A stretch of 64,000 nucleotides of DNA, taken from the NCBI RefSeq assembly GCF_019468565.1, contig NZ_CP080521.1, forward strand, positions 6,944,001 through 7,008,000. Reading direction: 5' to 3'. Shown piece by piece: positions 32,834-40,927 of this stretch. Position 1 is the stretch's first letter. Each line of letters starts with the position of its first letter. The notes under the pieces are model-generated. The model ran no database searches and was not told the origin of the DNA. It saw nothing but the letters and a program-made list of their open reading frames with translations. The stretch is from Pseudonocardia sp. DSM 110487 (GTDB lineage Bacteria > Actinomycetota > Actinomycetes > Mycobacteriales > Pseudonocardiaceae). A program made the translations under genes and the position numbers.

Positions 32834-33964
32834 TCATCCCGCCTCCACCACTCGGCGCCGCCAGCGGCCCTCGCAGTGCTCGACGAGCCCGCGCCGTTCG
32901 AGGCCCACCAGGGCCACCCGCACGGCGCCGATCGGCATTCCGGATTCCAGCGCGAGCCAGCGGGTGTCGCGGGCACCGCGGGCGGGCAGGGCGTCGTGGA
33001 CGAGAGCGGCCGGGGCGTCGAGACCGTCGGTAGGCCGACCTCGCTCGGGATCGGGCGGGTCCGCGAGGTGCGCGCCGATCGGCGCCACCGCCTCCAGCAC
33101 CTCGTCGCTGCGGGTGACCAGCAGCGCGCCGTCGCGGACGAGGCGGTGGCAGCCCACCGACATCGCCGAGGTGACCGGCCCTGGCACCGCCATCACCGCC
33201 CGGCCCAGCGACAGCGCGTCGGACGCGGTGCGCTGCGCGCCGCTGCGCAGCCCCGCCTCGACGACGACGGTGCCCACCGCGAGCCCGGCGATCAGCCGGT
33301 TGCGCACCAGGAAGCGGTGGCGGCCCGGCACGCCGCCAGGCGGGTACTCACTCACCACGAGACCGCTCGCGGCGATCCGCTCCAGCAGCAGCTCGTGCGA
33401 CGCCGGGTAGACGCGGTCGACACCACACGCGAGCACCGCCACTGTGGCGCCGTCGACACCGAGCGCGCCGCGGTGTGCGGCCCCGTCGATGCCGATGGCC
33501 GCGCCGGAGACGACGGTGCACCCGCGGTCGGCGAGTCCGGACCCGAGCTCGGCGGCGACGTGCGCGCCGTAGCTCGTGGCCGCACGTGCCCCGACCACGG
33601 CTACGGCGTGCCCACAGAGCTCGTCGAGCCGGCCGGGGCCACGCACCCACAGCGCCAGCGGCGGGGCGACCTGTGCCGAACCGGCCGCGTCGAACGCGGC
33701 GAAGGCCTCGGCAGGCCACTCGGGGTGCTCCGGCACGACCAGCCGGGCGCCGGCGGCGGCCGCGGCGTCGAGGTCGGCGGCAGGCCGGTGCACCTCCCGC
33801 CGGGCACCCGTCTCCCGGGCCACCGGCTCGTCGACCCGCCCGTCGAGCACCCGCGCCGCCGCCTCGACCGGCCCGACCTGTGCCACCAGCTCGGCCAGCG
33901 CGGGCGCAGGCGGCTCGGCCACCCGGGACAGGTAGGCCCTGGCGAGCAGGATCTGCTCGTTCAT
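32834..33964 (-). CDS. dprA: DNA-processing protein DprA
   Basis: This 376-residue DprA/Smf protein loads RecA on incoming single-stranded DNA during transformation. The Rossmann-like core carries AVVGARAATSYG, GAAIGIDGAAHRGAL and SEYPPGGVPGRHRFLVRNRLIAGLA. A C-terminal winged-helix (about residues 310-370) is present. Its start overlaps the yifB stop by 4 bases. Confidence 0.94.
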   Translation of the reverse strand: MNEQILLARAYLSRVAEPPAPALAELVAQVGPVEAAARVLDGRVDEPVARETGARREVHRPAADLDAAAAAGARLVVPEHPEWPAEAFAAFDAAGSAQVAPPLALWVRGPGRLDELCGHAVAVVGARAATSYGAHVAAELGSGLADRGCTVVSGAAIGIDGAAHRGALGVDGATVAVLACGVDRVYPASHELLLERIAASGLVVSEYPPGGVPGRHRFLVRNRLIAGLAVGTVVVEAGLRSGAQRTASDALSLGRAVMAVPGPVTSAMSVGCHRLVRDGALLVTRSDEVLEAVAPIGAHLADPPDPERGRPTDGLDAPAALVHDALPARGARDTRWLALESGMPIGAVRVALVGLERRGLVEHCEGRWRRRVVEAG

Positions 33965-35466
33965 GCCGCCCTCCTGTCACGGAAGAAGAGCGCGGTCTCG
34001 ACCAGGTCCTCGTCGGGCCCGTCGCGCCCGGCGAGGTCGGCAAGGGTCCACGCGACGCGCAGCGCGCGGTCGGCTCCCCGCGCCGTGAGCTGGCCGGAAC
34101 GCAGGCCGGCGTCGAGCGGACGGACCGCGCTGCGCGGCAGCGCGAACCGGGTGCGCAGCACGGGCCCCGGCACCTCGGCGTTGGTGCGGTACCCCAGCGC
34201 GCCCCATCGCTCCGCGGCCGCGCCGCGCGCCGCCAGGACCCGCGCCCGCACCGTGGCGGTGTCCTCGGCGTGCCCGGTGGCAGCGAGCGCGGTGACCGGG
34301 AACATTCGGGCTCTCAGGTCGACGCGGTCGAGCAGCGGGCCGGACAGCCGCCCGAGGTAGCGGCGGCGCACGAGGGACGGGCAGACGCAGTCGCGGTCGT
34401 GGGCGGGCGCGCATGGGCACGGGTTGGCCGCGAGGACGAGCTGGAACCGAGCCGGGTATTGCACCGTGCCGTCGGCCCGCGCGAGCCGGACCTCCCCCTC
34501 TTCGAGAGGGGTGCGGAGCGAGTCGAGCAGGCTCGCTCCCCACTCCGGAGCCTCGTCGAGGAAGAGGACACCGCGGTGGGCCAGCGACACCGCACCCGGC
34601 CGCGCGATCCCGGAACCACCGCCCAGTAGCGCTGCCATGGAACTGGAGTGATGGGGCGCGACGAACGGCGGCACCGTGCTCAACACCCCTGCGGCGGGCA
34701 ACCGCCCGGCCACCGACCGGACGGCCGCGAGCGCGAGCGCCTCCTGCGGTGCGAGCCGTGGAAGCAGGCCGACGAAGCGCTGCGCGAGCATGGTCTTGCC
34801 CGTGCCAGGCGGCCCGACCAGCAGGACGTGGTGGCCGCCGGCCGCCGCGATCTCGATGGCGTGCCGTGCGTCGTCCTGCCCGACGACGTCGGCGAGATCC
34901 GGTGGTTCGGGAACCACGTCGTCGGCCAGTGGCTCCGGCCGGAGCAGCGTGCAGGCGCCTTGAAGGAAGGACAGGACGTCGGCGAGCCGCGCCGCGCCGT
35001 GCACCTCGATGTCCTCGACGAGCGCGGCCTCGGCGAGCACCGCCTCCGGGACGACCGCGCGCCGCATGCCCGCATCGCGCGCCGCGATCAGGCACGGCAG
35101 CACGCCCCGCACGGCCCGGAGCCTGCCGTCGAGGGCCAGCTCGCCGAGCAGGACCGTGCCGTCGAGCTCGGACTGCGGCAGCACCTCGCAGGCGCCGAGC
35201 ACGGCACAGGCGAGCGCAAGGTCGAAGCCGCTGCCCGTCTTGCGCAGCGTGGCGGGCGAGAGCGCGAGCACGATCTTCTCGCCGGGCCACGTGAACCCCG
35301 AGTTGACGACCGCCGCGCGCACGCGGTCCTTCGACTCGTGCAGGGATGCGTCGGGCAACCCGAGCAGGTGGAACTTGGGCAGGCCCTTGCCGAGGTCGGC
35401 CTCGATCTCCACGACGTGGCCGTCGACGCCGAGGAGGGCCACCGCGTATGCGCGTGCGATCGGCAT
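33961..35466 (-). CDS. YifB/ComM family magnesium-chelatase-like AAA ATPase
   Basis: The 501-residue product has an N-terminal Lon-protease-like domain (GLPKFHLLGLPDASLHESKDRVRAA), a central AAA module with Walker A GPPGTGKT and Walker B FLDEAPE, a Cys-rich insertion (CPCAPAHDRDCVC) and a C-terminal Mg-chelatase lid. ComM is a helicase that drives branch migration during transformation. ATG 35466 shares its last base with the yraN stop. The gene set yraN-yifB-dprA is conserved in actinobacteria. Confidence 0.93.
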   Translation of the reverse strand: MPIARAYAVALLGVDGHVVEIEADLGKGLPKFHLLGLPDASLHESKDRVRAAVVNSGFTWPGEKIVLALSPATLRKTGSGFDLALACAVLGACEVLPQSELDGTVLLGELALDGRLRAVRGVLPCLIAARDAGMRRAVVPEAVLAEAALVEDIEVHGAARLADVLSFLQGACTLLRPEPLADDVVPEPPDLADVVGQDDARHAIEIAAAGGHHVLLVGPPGTGKTMLAQRFVGLLPRLAPQEALALAAVRSVAGRLPAAGVLSTVPPFVAPHHSSSMAALLGGGSGIARPGAVSLAHRGVLFLDEAPEWGASLLDSLRTPLEEGEVRLARADGTVQYPARFQLVLAANPCPCAPAHDRDCVCPSLVRRRYLGRLSGPLLDRVDLRARMFPVTALAATGHAEDTATVRARVLAARGAAAERWGALGYRTNAEVPGPVLRTRFALPRSAVRPLDAGLRSGQLTARGADRALRVAWTLADLAGRDGPDEDLVETALFFRDRRAA

Positions 35467-35822
35467 CAGAACGCCGCCTCGTAGTGCTGGACCGCGACCG
35501 GTGCGCCCGGCTCCGCGATCACGGCGACCACGTCGAACCGGACCGGTACCCAGCGGACCCCGTGGGCCTTGAGCCACGCGTTGGTGACCAGGCGGATGCG
35601 GGCCACCTTGCGGGCGTCGACGGCCTCTGCCGGCTCGCCGTACCGGGTACTCGAGCGCGTCTTGACCTCGCAGACCACGAGCCGGGCCGAGTCGGTGGCG
35701 ACCAGGTCGATCTCGCCGTGGCGGCACCGCCAGTTGCGGGACAGGATCACCAGACCCCGCTGCTCGAGGTAGCGAGCCGCGAGATCCTCACCGCGGCGGC
35801 CGAGCACGTCCTTCGCTGCCAT
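35466..35822 (-). CDS. YraN/UPF0102 nuclease-fold protein
   Basis: This 118-residue protein has the restriction-endonuclease-like core GEIDLVATD and VCEVKTR that defines UPF0102. A DNA-processing role beside ComM and DprA is inferred from neighbourhood. ATG 35822 matches the family start (AAKDVLGRRGEDLAARYL). Confidence 0.92.
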   Translation of the reverse strand: MAAKDVLGRRGEDLAARYLEQRGLVILSRNWRCRHGEIDLVATDSARLVVCEVKTRSSTRYGEPAEAVDARKVARIRLVTNAWLKAHGVRWVPVRFDVVAVIAEPGAPVAVQHYEAAF

Positions 35823-35940
35823 ACCGACAACGATCGGCGAGCCGGATGCATCCGGACAGGCTGATCGGAAATCTGTGGACAGCTGGGGGGCGAGGTGGAC
35901 AACTCCTCCGAGGAGGAACGTGATTGTCGGTGTGAGCTGT

Positions 35941-36105
35941 TAGGCCGTGTCTCGTGGATCTTGGCCGATGGGCTTCGAGATCCAGATCGACCCTGGCAAG
36001 GCGGAGGCCCGAGCCGTTGTATTGGAATACCCGGTCGGCCCGACAACGCAGCCAGGGACGATCTGGGCTCGAAGAGCGCGGTCAAGATCCGCGAGACACG
36101 GCCTA
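35941..36105. mobile_element. 165-bp MITE-like inverted-repeat element
   Basis: Terminal inverted repeats of 27 bp (35941-35967 and 36079-36105) begin TAGGCCGTGTCTCG and match with two mismatches. The symmetry continues inward with a few mismatches (cttcgagatcc.. against ..ctcgaag), so most of the element is a long imperfect hairpin. The ends are TA, which fits a TA target duplication of the IS630/Tc1 type (inference). No transposase is encoded. The rest of the gap 35823-36122 shows nothing else. Confidence 0.75.
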
Positions 36106-36122
36106 GTGCCCCGAGCCGGAGG

Positions 36123-36446
36123 CTAACTGCCGAACTGGTTGCCCTCCGGCAACCGCAGGTCGGGCTTCTCGAGCTCCTCGACGTTGACGTCCTTGAACGT
36201 CAGCACACGCACGTTCTTGACGAAGCGCGCCGGCCGGTACATGTCCCAGACCCACGCGTCGGACATCCGGACCTCGAAGTAGATCTCCCCGTCGGCGTTG
36301 CGCGCGGCGACGTCGACGGAATTGGCCAGGTAGAAGCGCCGCTCCGTCTCCACGACGTAGGAGAACTGGGCCACGATGTCCCGGTACTCCTTGTAGAGCG
36401 TGAGCTCCATCTCGGTCTCGTACTTCTCGAGATCCTCGGCGCTCAC
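36123..36446 (-). CDS. DUF2469 family protein
   Basis: This 107-residue protein (SAEDLEKYETEMELTLYKEY at the N terminus, charged throughout) is the highly conserved DUF2469 family found beside rnhB in actinobacteria. GTG 36446 overlaps the rnhB stop (GTGA). The function is unknown. Confidence 0.88.
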   Translation of the reverse strand: MSAEDLEKYETEMELTLYKEYRDIVAQFSYVVETERRFYLANSVDVAARNADGEIYFEVRMSDAWVWDMYRPARFVKNVRVLTFKDVNVEELEKPDLRLPEGNQFGS

Positions 36447-37321
36447 GGTGCTACCCCTCCTCTGGAACCCTCGGACGTCCCGACGGCCAGCGCCCCATTG
36501 TGGACCAGACCCTCCGCCAGGTCCTCCCCCAGCCCCGTCTCGATCGTGTCGTCCATCAAGTCTTCGTCGAACGCGTCCTCGTCCAGCACGGCGGCAGGAG
36601 GTCGCACCCCGTCGCGCGCCGCGCGCACGTTCACGAACGAGTACCGGTGCACCCGGCTGGGCCCGTGGGCGAGCATGGCCTCGTCGTGCACGGGCGTGCA
36701 ATAGCCCTTGTGCTCGGCGAAGCCGTACTGGGGGAACTCGGCGTCCAGCGCGACCATGATCCGGTCTCGGGTGACCTTGGCCAGCACGGACGCCGCCGCC
36801 ACGCACGCCGCGACCTGGTCACCCTTCGGCACGGCGAGCGCCGGGGTGCCGAACCCGCGCACCGCGAACCCGTCGGTGAGCACGTAGCCGGGCACTGTGG
36901 CGAGACCGGCGACGGCCCTGCGCATCCCCTCGACGTTCGCCACGTGCACCCCGCGGCGGTCGACCTCCTCCGGAGGGATGACCACGATGGAGAGGTCCTC
37001 CGCCCGGCGCCGGATCAGCGTGTAGTACTCCTCGCGCGCCGCGGCCGTGAGGAGCTTCGAGTCGGTGAGGCCTTCCAGCCGCTTCGCGTCGCCGGGGCGC
37101 AGCACGCACGCGGCGACGACGAGCGGGCCGGCGCAGGCGCCCCGCCCCGCCTCGTCGACGCCCGCCACCGGCCCGAGGCCGTGCCGGTGCAGTGTGCTCT
37201 GCAGCGTCCAGTTCCCCGCCGAACGCCGGACGACGGCGCGGGCCGGACGCAGCTCGGGCGGCAGCATGGTGCGCACCGGGCGGCGACGCGCCCGCCGCTG
37301 GGGTACAGGTCGTGCGGCCAT
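36443..37321 (-). CDS. rnhB: ribonuclease HII
   Basis: This 292-residue enzyme cuts RNA in RNA-DNA hybrids and removes misincorporated ribonucleotides. The active-site motif GVDEAGRG carries Asp56 and Glu57, and further acidic residues lie in LTDSKLL and in the ALDAEFP region. About 50 extra acidic residues follow the catalytic domain. The gene is coupled to DUF2469. It starts 39 bases after the lepB stop. Confidence 0.94.
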   Translation of the reverse strand: MAARPVPQRRARRRPVRTMLPPELRPARAVVRRSAGNWTLQSTLHRHGLGPVAGVDEAGRGACAGPLVVAACVLRPGDAKRLEGLTDSKLLTAAAREEYYTLIRRRAEDLSIVVIPPEEVDRRGVHVANVEGMRRAVAGLATVPGYVLTDGFAVRGFGTPALAVPKGDQVAACVAAASVLAKVTRDRIMVALDAEFPQYGFAEHKGYCTPVHDEAMLAHGPSRVHRYSFVNVRAARDGVRPPAAVLDEDAFDEDLMDDTIETGLGEDLAEGLVHNGALAVGTSEGSRGGVAP

Positions 37322-37360
37322 CGAGGAGCAGTCTGCGCCACGCGGTGAACGGCCGTGCGC

Positions 37361-38629
37361 TCAGGGTCGCCGGTGCGGGAGGAACTCGGGGAACAGCAGT
37401 TCACGGGTTCGACGGCGGCGACGGAGCAGCGCGATCGGCAACGTGCCGAGCAAGCCGAGGGCGAGCGGCGCCCCCTCGGCCGCGTCCTGTGCCGCCATCC
37501 CGACGGCCGTGGACTGCGGGTTCTGGGCGGTGACCCACCCGAGCCGGTCGAACGGCAGCACGATCATCCTGGCTTGCCCGATCACGTTCTCGACGGGCAC
37601 CGGGCCGTGGTCGGGCATCCGCGAGTCGGCCGAGTTGTTGCGGCTGTCCCCCATCATCCACAGCTGCCCGACGGGCACGTCGACGGGACCGAAGGACGCC
37701 TGCTTGGGCGGCCCGGCCTCGGGCAGGTAGAAGATGTACGGCTCGCTGAGCGACGTGCCGTCGACCATCACCTGGCCGCGCGAATCGCAGCACTGCACGG
37801 TCTGGCCGCCGACGGCGATGACCCGCTTGACGAAGTCCTTCTCGTCGGGCGGCGCGAGCCCGATCAAGGAGCCGAAGAGCTGCAGCCCGCGGACCACCGG
37901 GTTGCTCGGCTCCTGGATCTCGATCTCGCTGCTCCAGCTGTCCGGTCCCCGGAACACCACGACGTCGCCGGGCGCGGGGTCGCCGAGGCGGTAACTGATC
38001 TTGTCGACGAGCACGCGGTCGTTGTTGCAGCCGGTGCAGCCGTGCAGGGTGGTCTCCATCGATCCGGACGGGATGACGTAGACCTTCGCGAGGAACGTCT
38101 GGATCAGGAACGTGAGGACGAGCGCCACCACGATCAGGATCGGCAGTTCCTTCCAGAACGTGGGCCGCCTGCGCCTGCCGGGCTTGAGCTTGCGCCCGCT
38201 CGCCTCCGCCTGCTCCTTGTACTCCGCCGCGGGCCTGCTGGCGGGGGACGAACCCGCGCGGCGGCGGTGCCGCCCCGGCACCTCGCCCTGAGGCGGCTGG
38301 CCGGTGGTGGCGGCGTCCCCGAGGAGGTCGCCGTGGACGACGGTGGGCTCGTCGTCGTCCGGGTCGGGACGGCGTGGCGCCTGACGTGGCGGGACCCGCC
38401 CGTCGGGCGGCGCCGGCCGGCGCGCACCGCCCATCGGGACACCGTTCGCCGCGGGGCCGCCGGACCGCCGCCGCCCGTGCGGCATCGACGGCCGCGACGG
38501 CGGGAGGTCCGGTCGCTGTCCCGGTGGTACGGGTCCCTGGTTCCGCGGCACCAACGGCTCACCCGGCGGGGAGTACCGCGGTGGTGCGGCCCTCCGGTCG
38601 TCGGGGAGCTCAGGGAGGGCCACGCCCAC
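37361..38629 (-). CDS. lepB: signal peptidase I with long proline-rich N terminus
   Basis: The 422-residue product has a cytoplasmic Pro/Arg-rich extension of about 155 residues, a membrane helix at 161-181, catalytic Ser190 in PSGSM and Lys268 in FVKRVIAVGG, the GDSRNNSADSR box, and a second hydrophobic segment near 383-402. It removes signal peptides of exported proteins. The N-terminal extension is much longer than in E. coli but long forms are common in actinobacteria; a later start cannot be excluded. It follows rplS. Confidence 0.93.
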   Translation of the reverse strand: MGVALPELPDDRRAAPPRYSPPGEPLVPRNQGPVPPGQRPDLPPSRPSMPHGRRRSGGPAANGVPMGGARRPAPPDGRVPPRQAPRRPDPDDDEPTVVHGDLLGDAATTGQPPQGEVPGRHRRRAGSSPASRPAAEYKEQAEASGRKLKPGRRRRPTFWKELPILIVVALVLTFLIQTFLAKVYVIPSGSMETTLHGCTGCNNDRVLVDKISYRLGDPAPGDVVVFRGPDSWSSEIEIQEPSNPVVRGLQLFGSLIGLAPPDEKDFVKRVIAVGGQTVQCCDSRGQVMVDGTSLSEPYIFYLPEAGPPKQASFGPVDVPVGQLWMMGDSRNNSADSRMPDHGPVPVENVIGQARMIVLPFDRLGWVTAQNPQSTAVGMAAQDAAEGAPLALGLLGTLPIALLRRRRRTRELLFPEFLPHRRP

Positions 38630-38656
38630 GAGGCTACGGCAACCGCGCCAGAACGG

Positions 38657-39016
38657 TCAGGACGCGGACGTGGTCTCGCGCTTCTCCTTGATCTTCGCGG
38701 CCTTGCCGCGCAGCTCACGGAGGTAGTAGAGCTTCGCCCGGCGGACGTCACCGCGGGTGAAGACCTCGATCTTGTCGATGTTCGGGGAGTGCACCGGGAA
38801 GGTGCGCTCGACGCCGACACCGAACGAGACCTTGCGGACGGTGAAGGTCTCACGGGCCCCGGAACCCTGGCGCCGGATGACGACGCCCTGGAAGATCTGG
38901 ATCCGGGACCGGTTGCCTTCGATGACCTTCACGTGCACCTTGAGCGTGTCGCCCGGCCGGAATGCGGGGATGTCGGACCGCAGCAGCTGTGCGTCCAGTG
39001 CGTCCAGGGTGTTCAT
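38657..39016 (-). CDS. rplS: 50S ribosomal protein L19
   Basis: This 119-residue protein shows the L19 signatures (FRPGDTLKVHVKVIEGNRSR, VRKVSFGVGVERTFP, RGDVRRAKLYYLRELRGKAAKIKE). ATG 39016 matches the family start (NTLDALDAQ). It lies in the lepB-rplS-trmD order typical of actinobacteria. Confidence 0.97.
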   Translation of the reverse strand: MNTLDALDAQLLRSDIPAFRPGDTLKVHVKVIEGNRSRIQIFQGVVIRRQGSGARETFTVRKVSFGVGVERTFPVHSPNIDKIEVFTRGDVRRAKLYYLRELRGKAAKIKEKRETTSAS

Positions 39017-39145
39017 CGCGAAGATCCGTCCTCGGTGATAGCGGTCGTGCAGGGGCGCGCACCAAGTCAAGTTCGGGGCGCCGGGCAGGCCCGTCGGGCG
39101 CGGGCAACCAGTCCATAGTGCCAGACGCGAGATCGCCGGGTGAAA

Positions 39146-39898
39146 TCACCCGTCCCGCAGGCGTGCGAGGAACGCCCGGTCAGCGTCGTCGAGCGCGTCC
39201 TCGGGGAGGGCGGCGAGCAGGTCGGGGCGCCGTTCGGCGGTGCGTTCGAGCGCGCGATCGCGCCGCCAGCGGGCGATCTTGGCGTGGTTGCCGCTGCGCA
39301 GCACGTCGGGCACGGCCAGCCCTCGCCAGACCTCGGGCCGCGTGTACGCCGGACCCTCCAGGAGGCCGTCGGAGAAGGAGTCCTGCTGCGCCGACGCCGG
39401 GTTGCCCAGCACGCCGGGCTGCAGCCGGACCACCGCCTCCACCATCACCAGCACCGCGACTTCGCCGCCGACCAGCACGTAGTCGCCGATGCTCACCTCG
39501 TCCACGGCGAGGCCCCCGCGCCGCGCGTCGTCCACGACGCGCTGGTCGATGCCCTCGTAGCGCCCGCAGGCGAAGATCAGCCGTTCCTCTCCCGTCCACG
39601 CCTGGGCCGTGGCCTGCGTGAACGGCCTGCCCGCCGGGGTGGGCACGACGATCCGCGCCGGGCGCTCGTCGAGCGCCAGCACCGCGTCGAGGGCCTCCCC
39701 CCACACCTGCGGCCGCATCAGCATGCCGGGGCCGCCGCCGTACGGGGAGTCGTCGACGGCCTGGTGGACGTCGTAAGTCCAGTTGCGCAGGTCGTGCACG
39801 GCGAGGTCGACCAGGCCGGCGCTGATCGCCCGGCCCAGCAGCGCCTCGCGAAGCGGGGCCAGGTAGGCCGGGAAGATCGTGATGACGTCGATCCGCAC
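39146..39898 (-). CDS. trmD: tRNA (guanine37-N1)-methyltransferase
   Basis: This 250-residue SPOUT enzyme methylates G37 of tRNAs, preventing frameshifts. Motifs are DSPYGGGPGMLM (50-61), CGRYEGID (111-118) and the knot segment SIGDYVLVGGE (136-146). GTG 39898 gives the family N terminus (RIDVITIFP). Normally rimM lies directly upstream; here a 5.5-kb block of unrelated genes separates them. Confidence 0.95.
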   Translation of the reverse strand: MRIDVITIFPAYLAPLREALLGRAISAGLVDLAVHDLRNWTYDVHQAVDDSPYGGGPGMLMRPQVWGEALDAVLALDERPARIVVPTPAGRPFTQATAQAWTGEERLIFACGRYEGIDQRVVDDARRGGLAVDEVSIGDYVLVGGEVAVLVMVEAVVRLQPGVLGNPASAQQDSFSDGLLEGPAYTRPEVWRGLAVPDVLRSGNHAKIARWRRDRALERTAERRPDLLAALPEDALDDADRAFLARLRDG

Positions 39899-39929
39899 GA
39901 ACGGATGCTGCCAGCAGCGGCCCACCGGA

Positions 39930-39984
39930 TGTCAGCAAGGTGGCTTTACTGGCACAACACGGCAGTATCGCCACCTTGCTGGCA
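39930..39984. repeat. intergenic hairpin, GGTGGC-core family (copy 1)
   Basis: CAGCAAGGTGGC (39933-39944) and GCCACCTTGCTG (39970-39981) are perfect 12-bp arms, extendable to 15 with one mismatch. An inner stem TACTG (39947-39951) / CAGTA (39963-39967) continues it after a 2-base bulge. It lies between trmD and the Clp-N gene. Related hairpins occur at 49286 and 56856. Confidence 0.75.
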
Positions 39985-39997
39985 CTCGGGCAGGGCG

Positions 39998-40570
39998 TCA
40001 GCCGGCTCGGCGGCTCCGCACCAGTTCCTCGACGATCACGCGCGCCGGCGCCAGCCGCACCCCCTGCGCGGCCAGGATGTCGTGGGCGGCGCCGTCCTCG
40101 GTGTGGATCAGCCCGAGCAGGATGTGCTCGGTGCCGATGTAGTTGTGCCTGAGCGCCAGCGCCTCGCGCAGGGCAAGCTCGAGGGCCTTCTTCGTGGCGC
40201 GCTCGACCGGGATGTGCCCGAAGAGCCGGCCACCCTTCCCGCCGAGCGCGGCCCGCGTGCGGTCCAGCGCCCCGGGTCCGAAGGCCTCCTCCACCTGGCG
40301 GCGCACCTCGTCGAGGTCTATCCCCAGCGTGGACAGGGCATCGGCATCGATCGGCGGTCGACCACCGGGACCCAGACGGTCGACCTCGCGCAGCACCGCA
40401 TCCTTGTCGATGCTGAAAGCATCGAGCACCGTGAGCGCCAGGTTGTCCGGCACGCTGTAGAGCGCCGCCAGCAGGTGTTCGGTGCGGATCTCGTTCGCAC
40501 CCCGCGTGCGCGCCTCCTCCTGCGCCGCGACGACTGCCTGGCGGGCCTTGCCGGTGAACCTTTCGAACAT
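39998..40570 (-). CDS. double Clp-N-domain protein without ATPase
   Basis: This 190-residue protein starts like ClpC (MFERFTGKARQAVVAAQEEA) and carries two Clp-N repeats (about residues 5-70 and 95-180; the second holds HNYIGTEHILLGLIH). No AAA domain follows. It may modulate the ClpC adaptor site. It is 12 bases after a small HTH gene, and both are probably controlled by the paired palindromes upstream. Confidence 0.82.
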   Translation of the reverse strand: MFERFTGKARQAVVAAQEEARTRGANEIRTEHLLAALYSVPDNLALTVLDAFSIDKDAVLREVDRLGPGGRPPIDADALSTLGIDLDEVRRQVEEAFGPGALDRTRAALGGKGGRLFGHIPVERATKKALELALREALALRHNYIGTEHILLGLIHTEDGAAHDILAAQGVRLAPARVIVEELVRSRRAG

Positions 40571-40582
40571 CTCGCCTCCCCC

Positions 40583-40798
40583 TCAGAACCCGTACCGGCG
40601 GTACTTCTTGTGGACGGCCTGCCTGCTCACACGCAACGCCTCCGCGATCTGCTGCCATGACCATCCCTGGGACCGCGCGTTCGAGACCTGCAACTCCTCC
40701 AGCGACTCCAGCAGCCCCCGCAGGGACGCCACCGCCGCCAACCCGACGGCCGGGTCCCTGCTGGACGCCGCCGCCGCGACCTTCGTGGCATCGCTCAT
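40583..40798 (-). CDS. small helix-turn-helix regulator
   Basis: This 71-residue protein has a C-terminal helix-turn-helix (WSWQQIAEALRVSRQAVHKKYRRYGF) like Xre/sigma-region-4 domains. It is operonic with a Clp-N protein. Two GTCAAC/GTTGAC palindromes start 4 bases upstream of its start codon, so it is very probably autoregulated. This HTH plus Clp-N pair recurs in actinobacteria; its targets are unknown. Confidence 0.8.
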   Translation of the reverse strand: MSDATKVAAAASSRDPAVGLAAVASLRGLLESLEELQVSNARSQGWSWQQIAEALRVSRQAVHKKYRRYGF

Positions 40799-40801
40799 GC
40801 C

Positions 40802-40845
40802 GTCAACCTACGTTGACAGCTCGTGCTCTGTCAACCCAGGTTGAC
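40802..40845. promoter_or_regulatory. paired GTCAAC-GTTGAC operators
   Basis: GTCAAC-CTAC-GTTGAC (40802-40817) and GTCAACC-CA-GGTTGAC (40830-40845) are 28 bp apart, directly upstream of the HTH gene and 82 bases before the divergent BTAD regulator. They are likely sites for the HTH protein and would control both directions. Confidence 0.7.
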
Positions 40846-40927
40846 GCGCCGGTACCGAACGGGTCGTTGACAGGAGGCGTATTCGGAGTGCACTGGATGC
40901 CCGCCCGTCCAGCCCCGAGGAGGTGCC

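Noticed and set aside
35895..36704. 269-codon plus-strand frame over the MITE and DUF2469/rnhB
   Set aside because: It starts in the inverted-repeat element and continues as antisense of two conserved genes.
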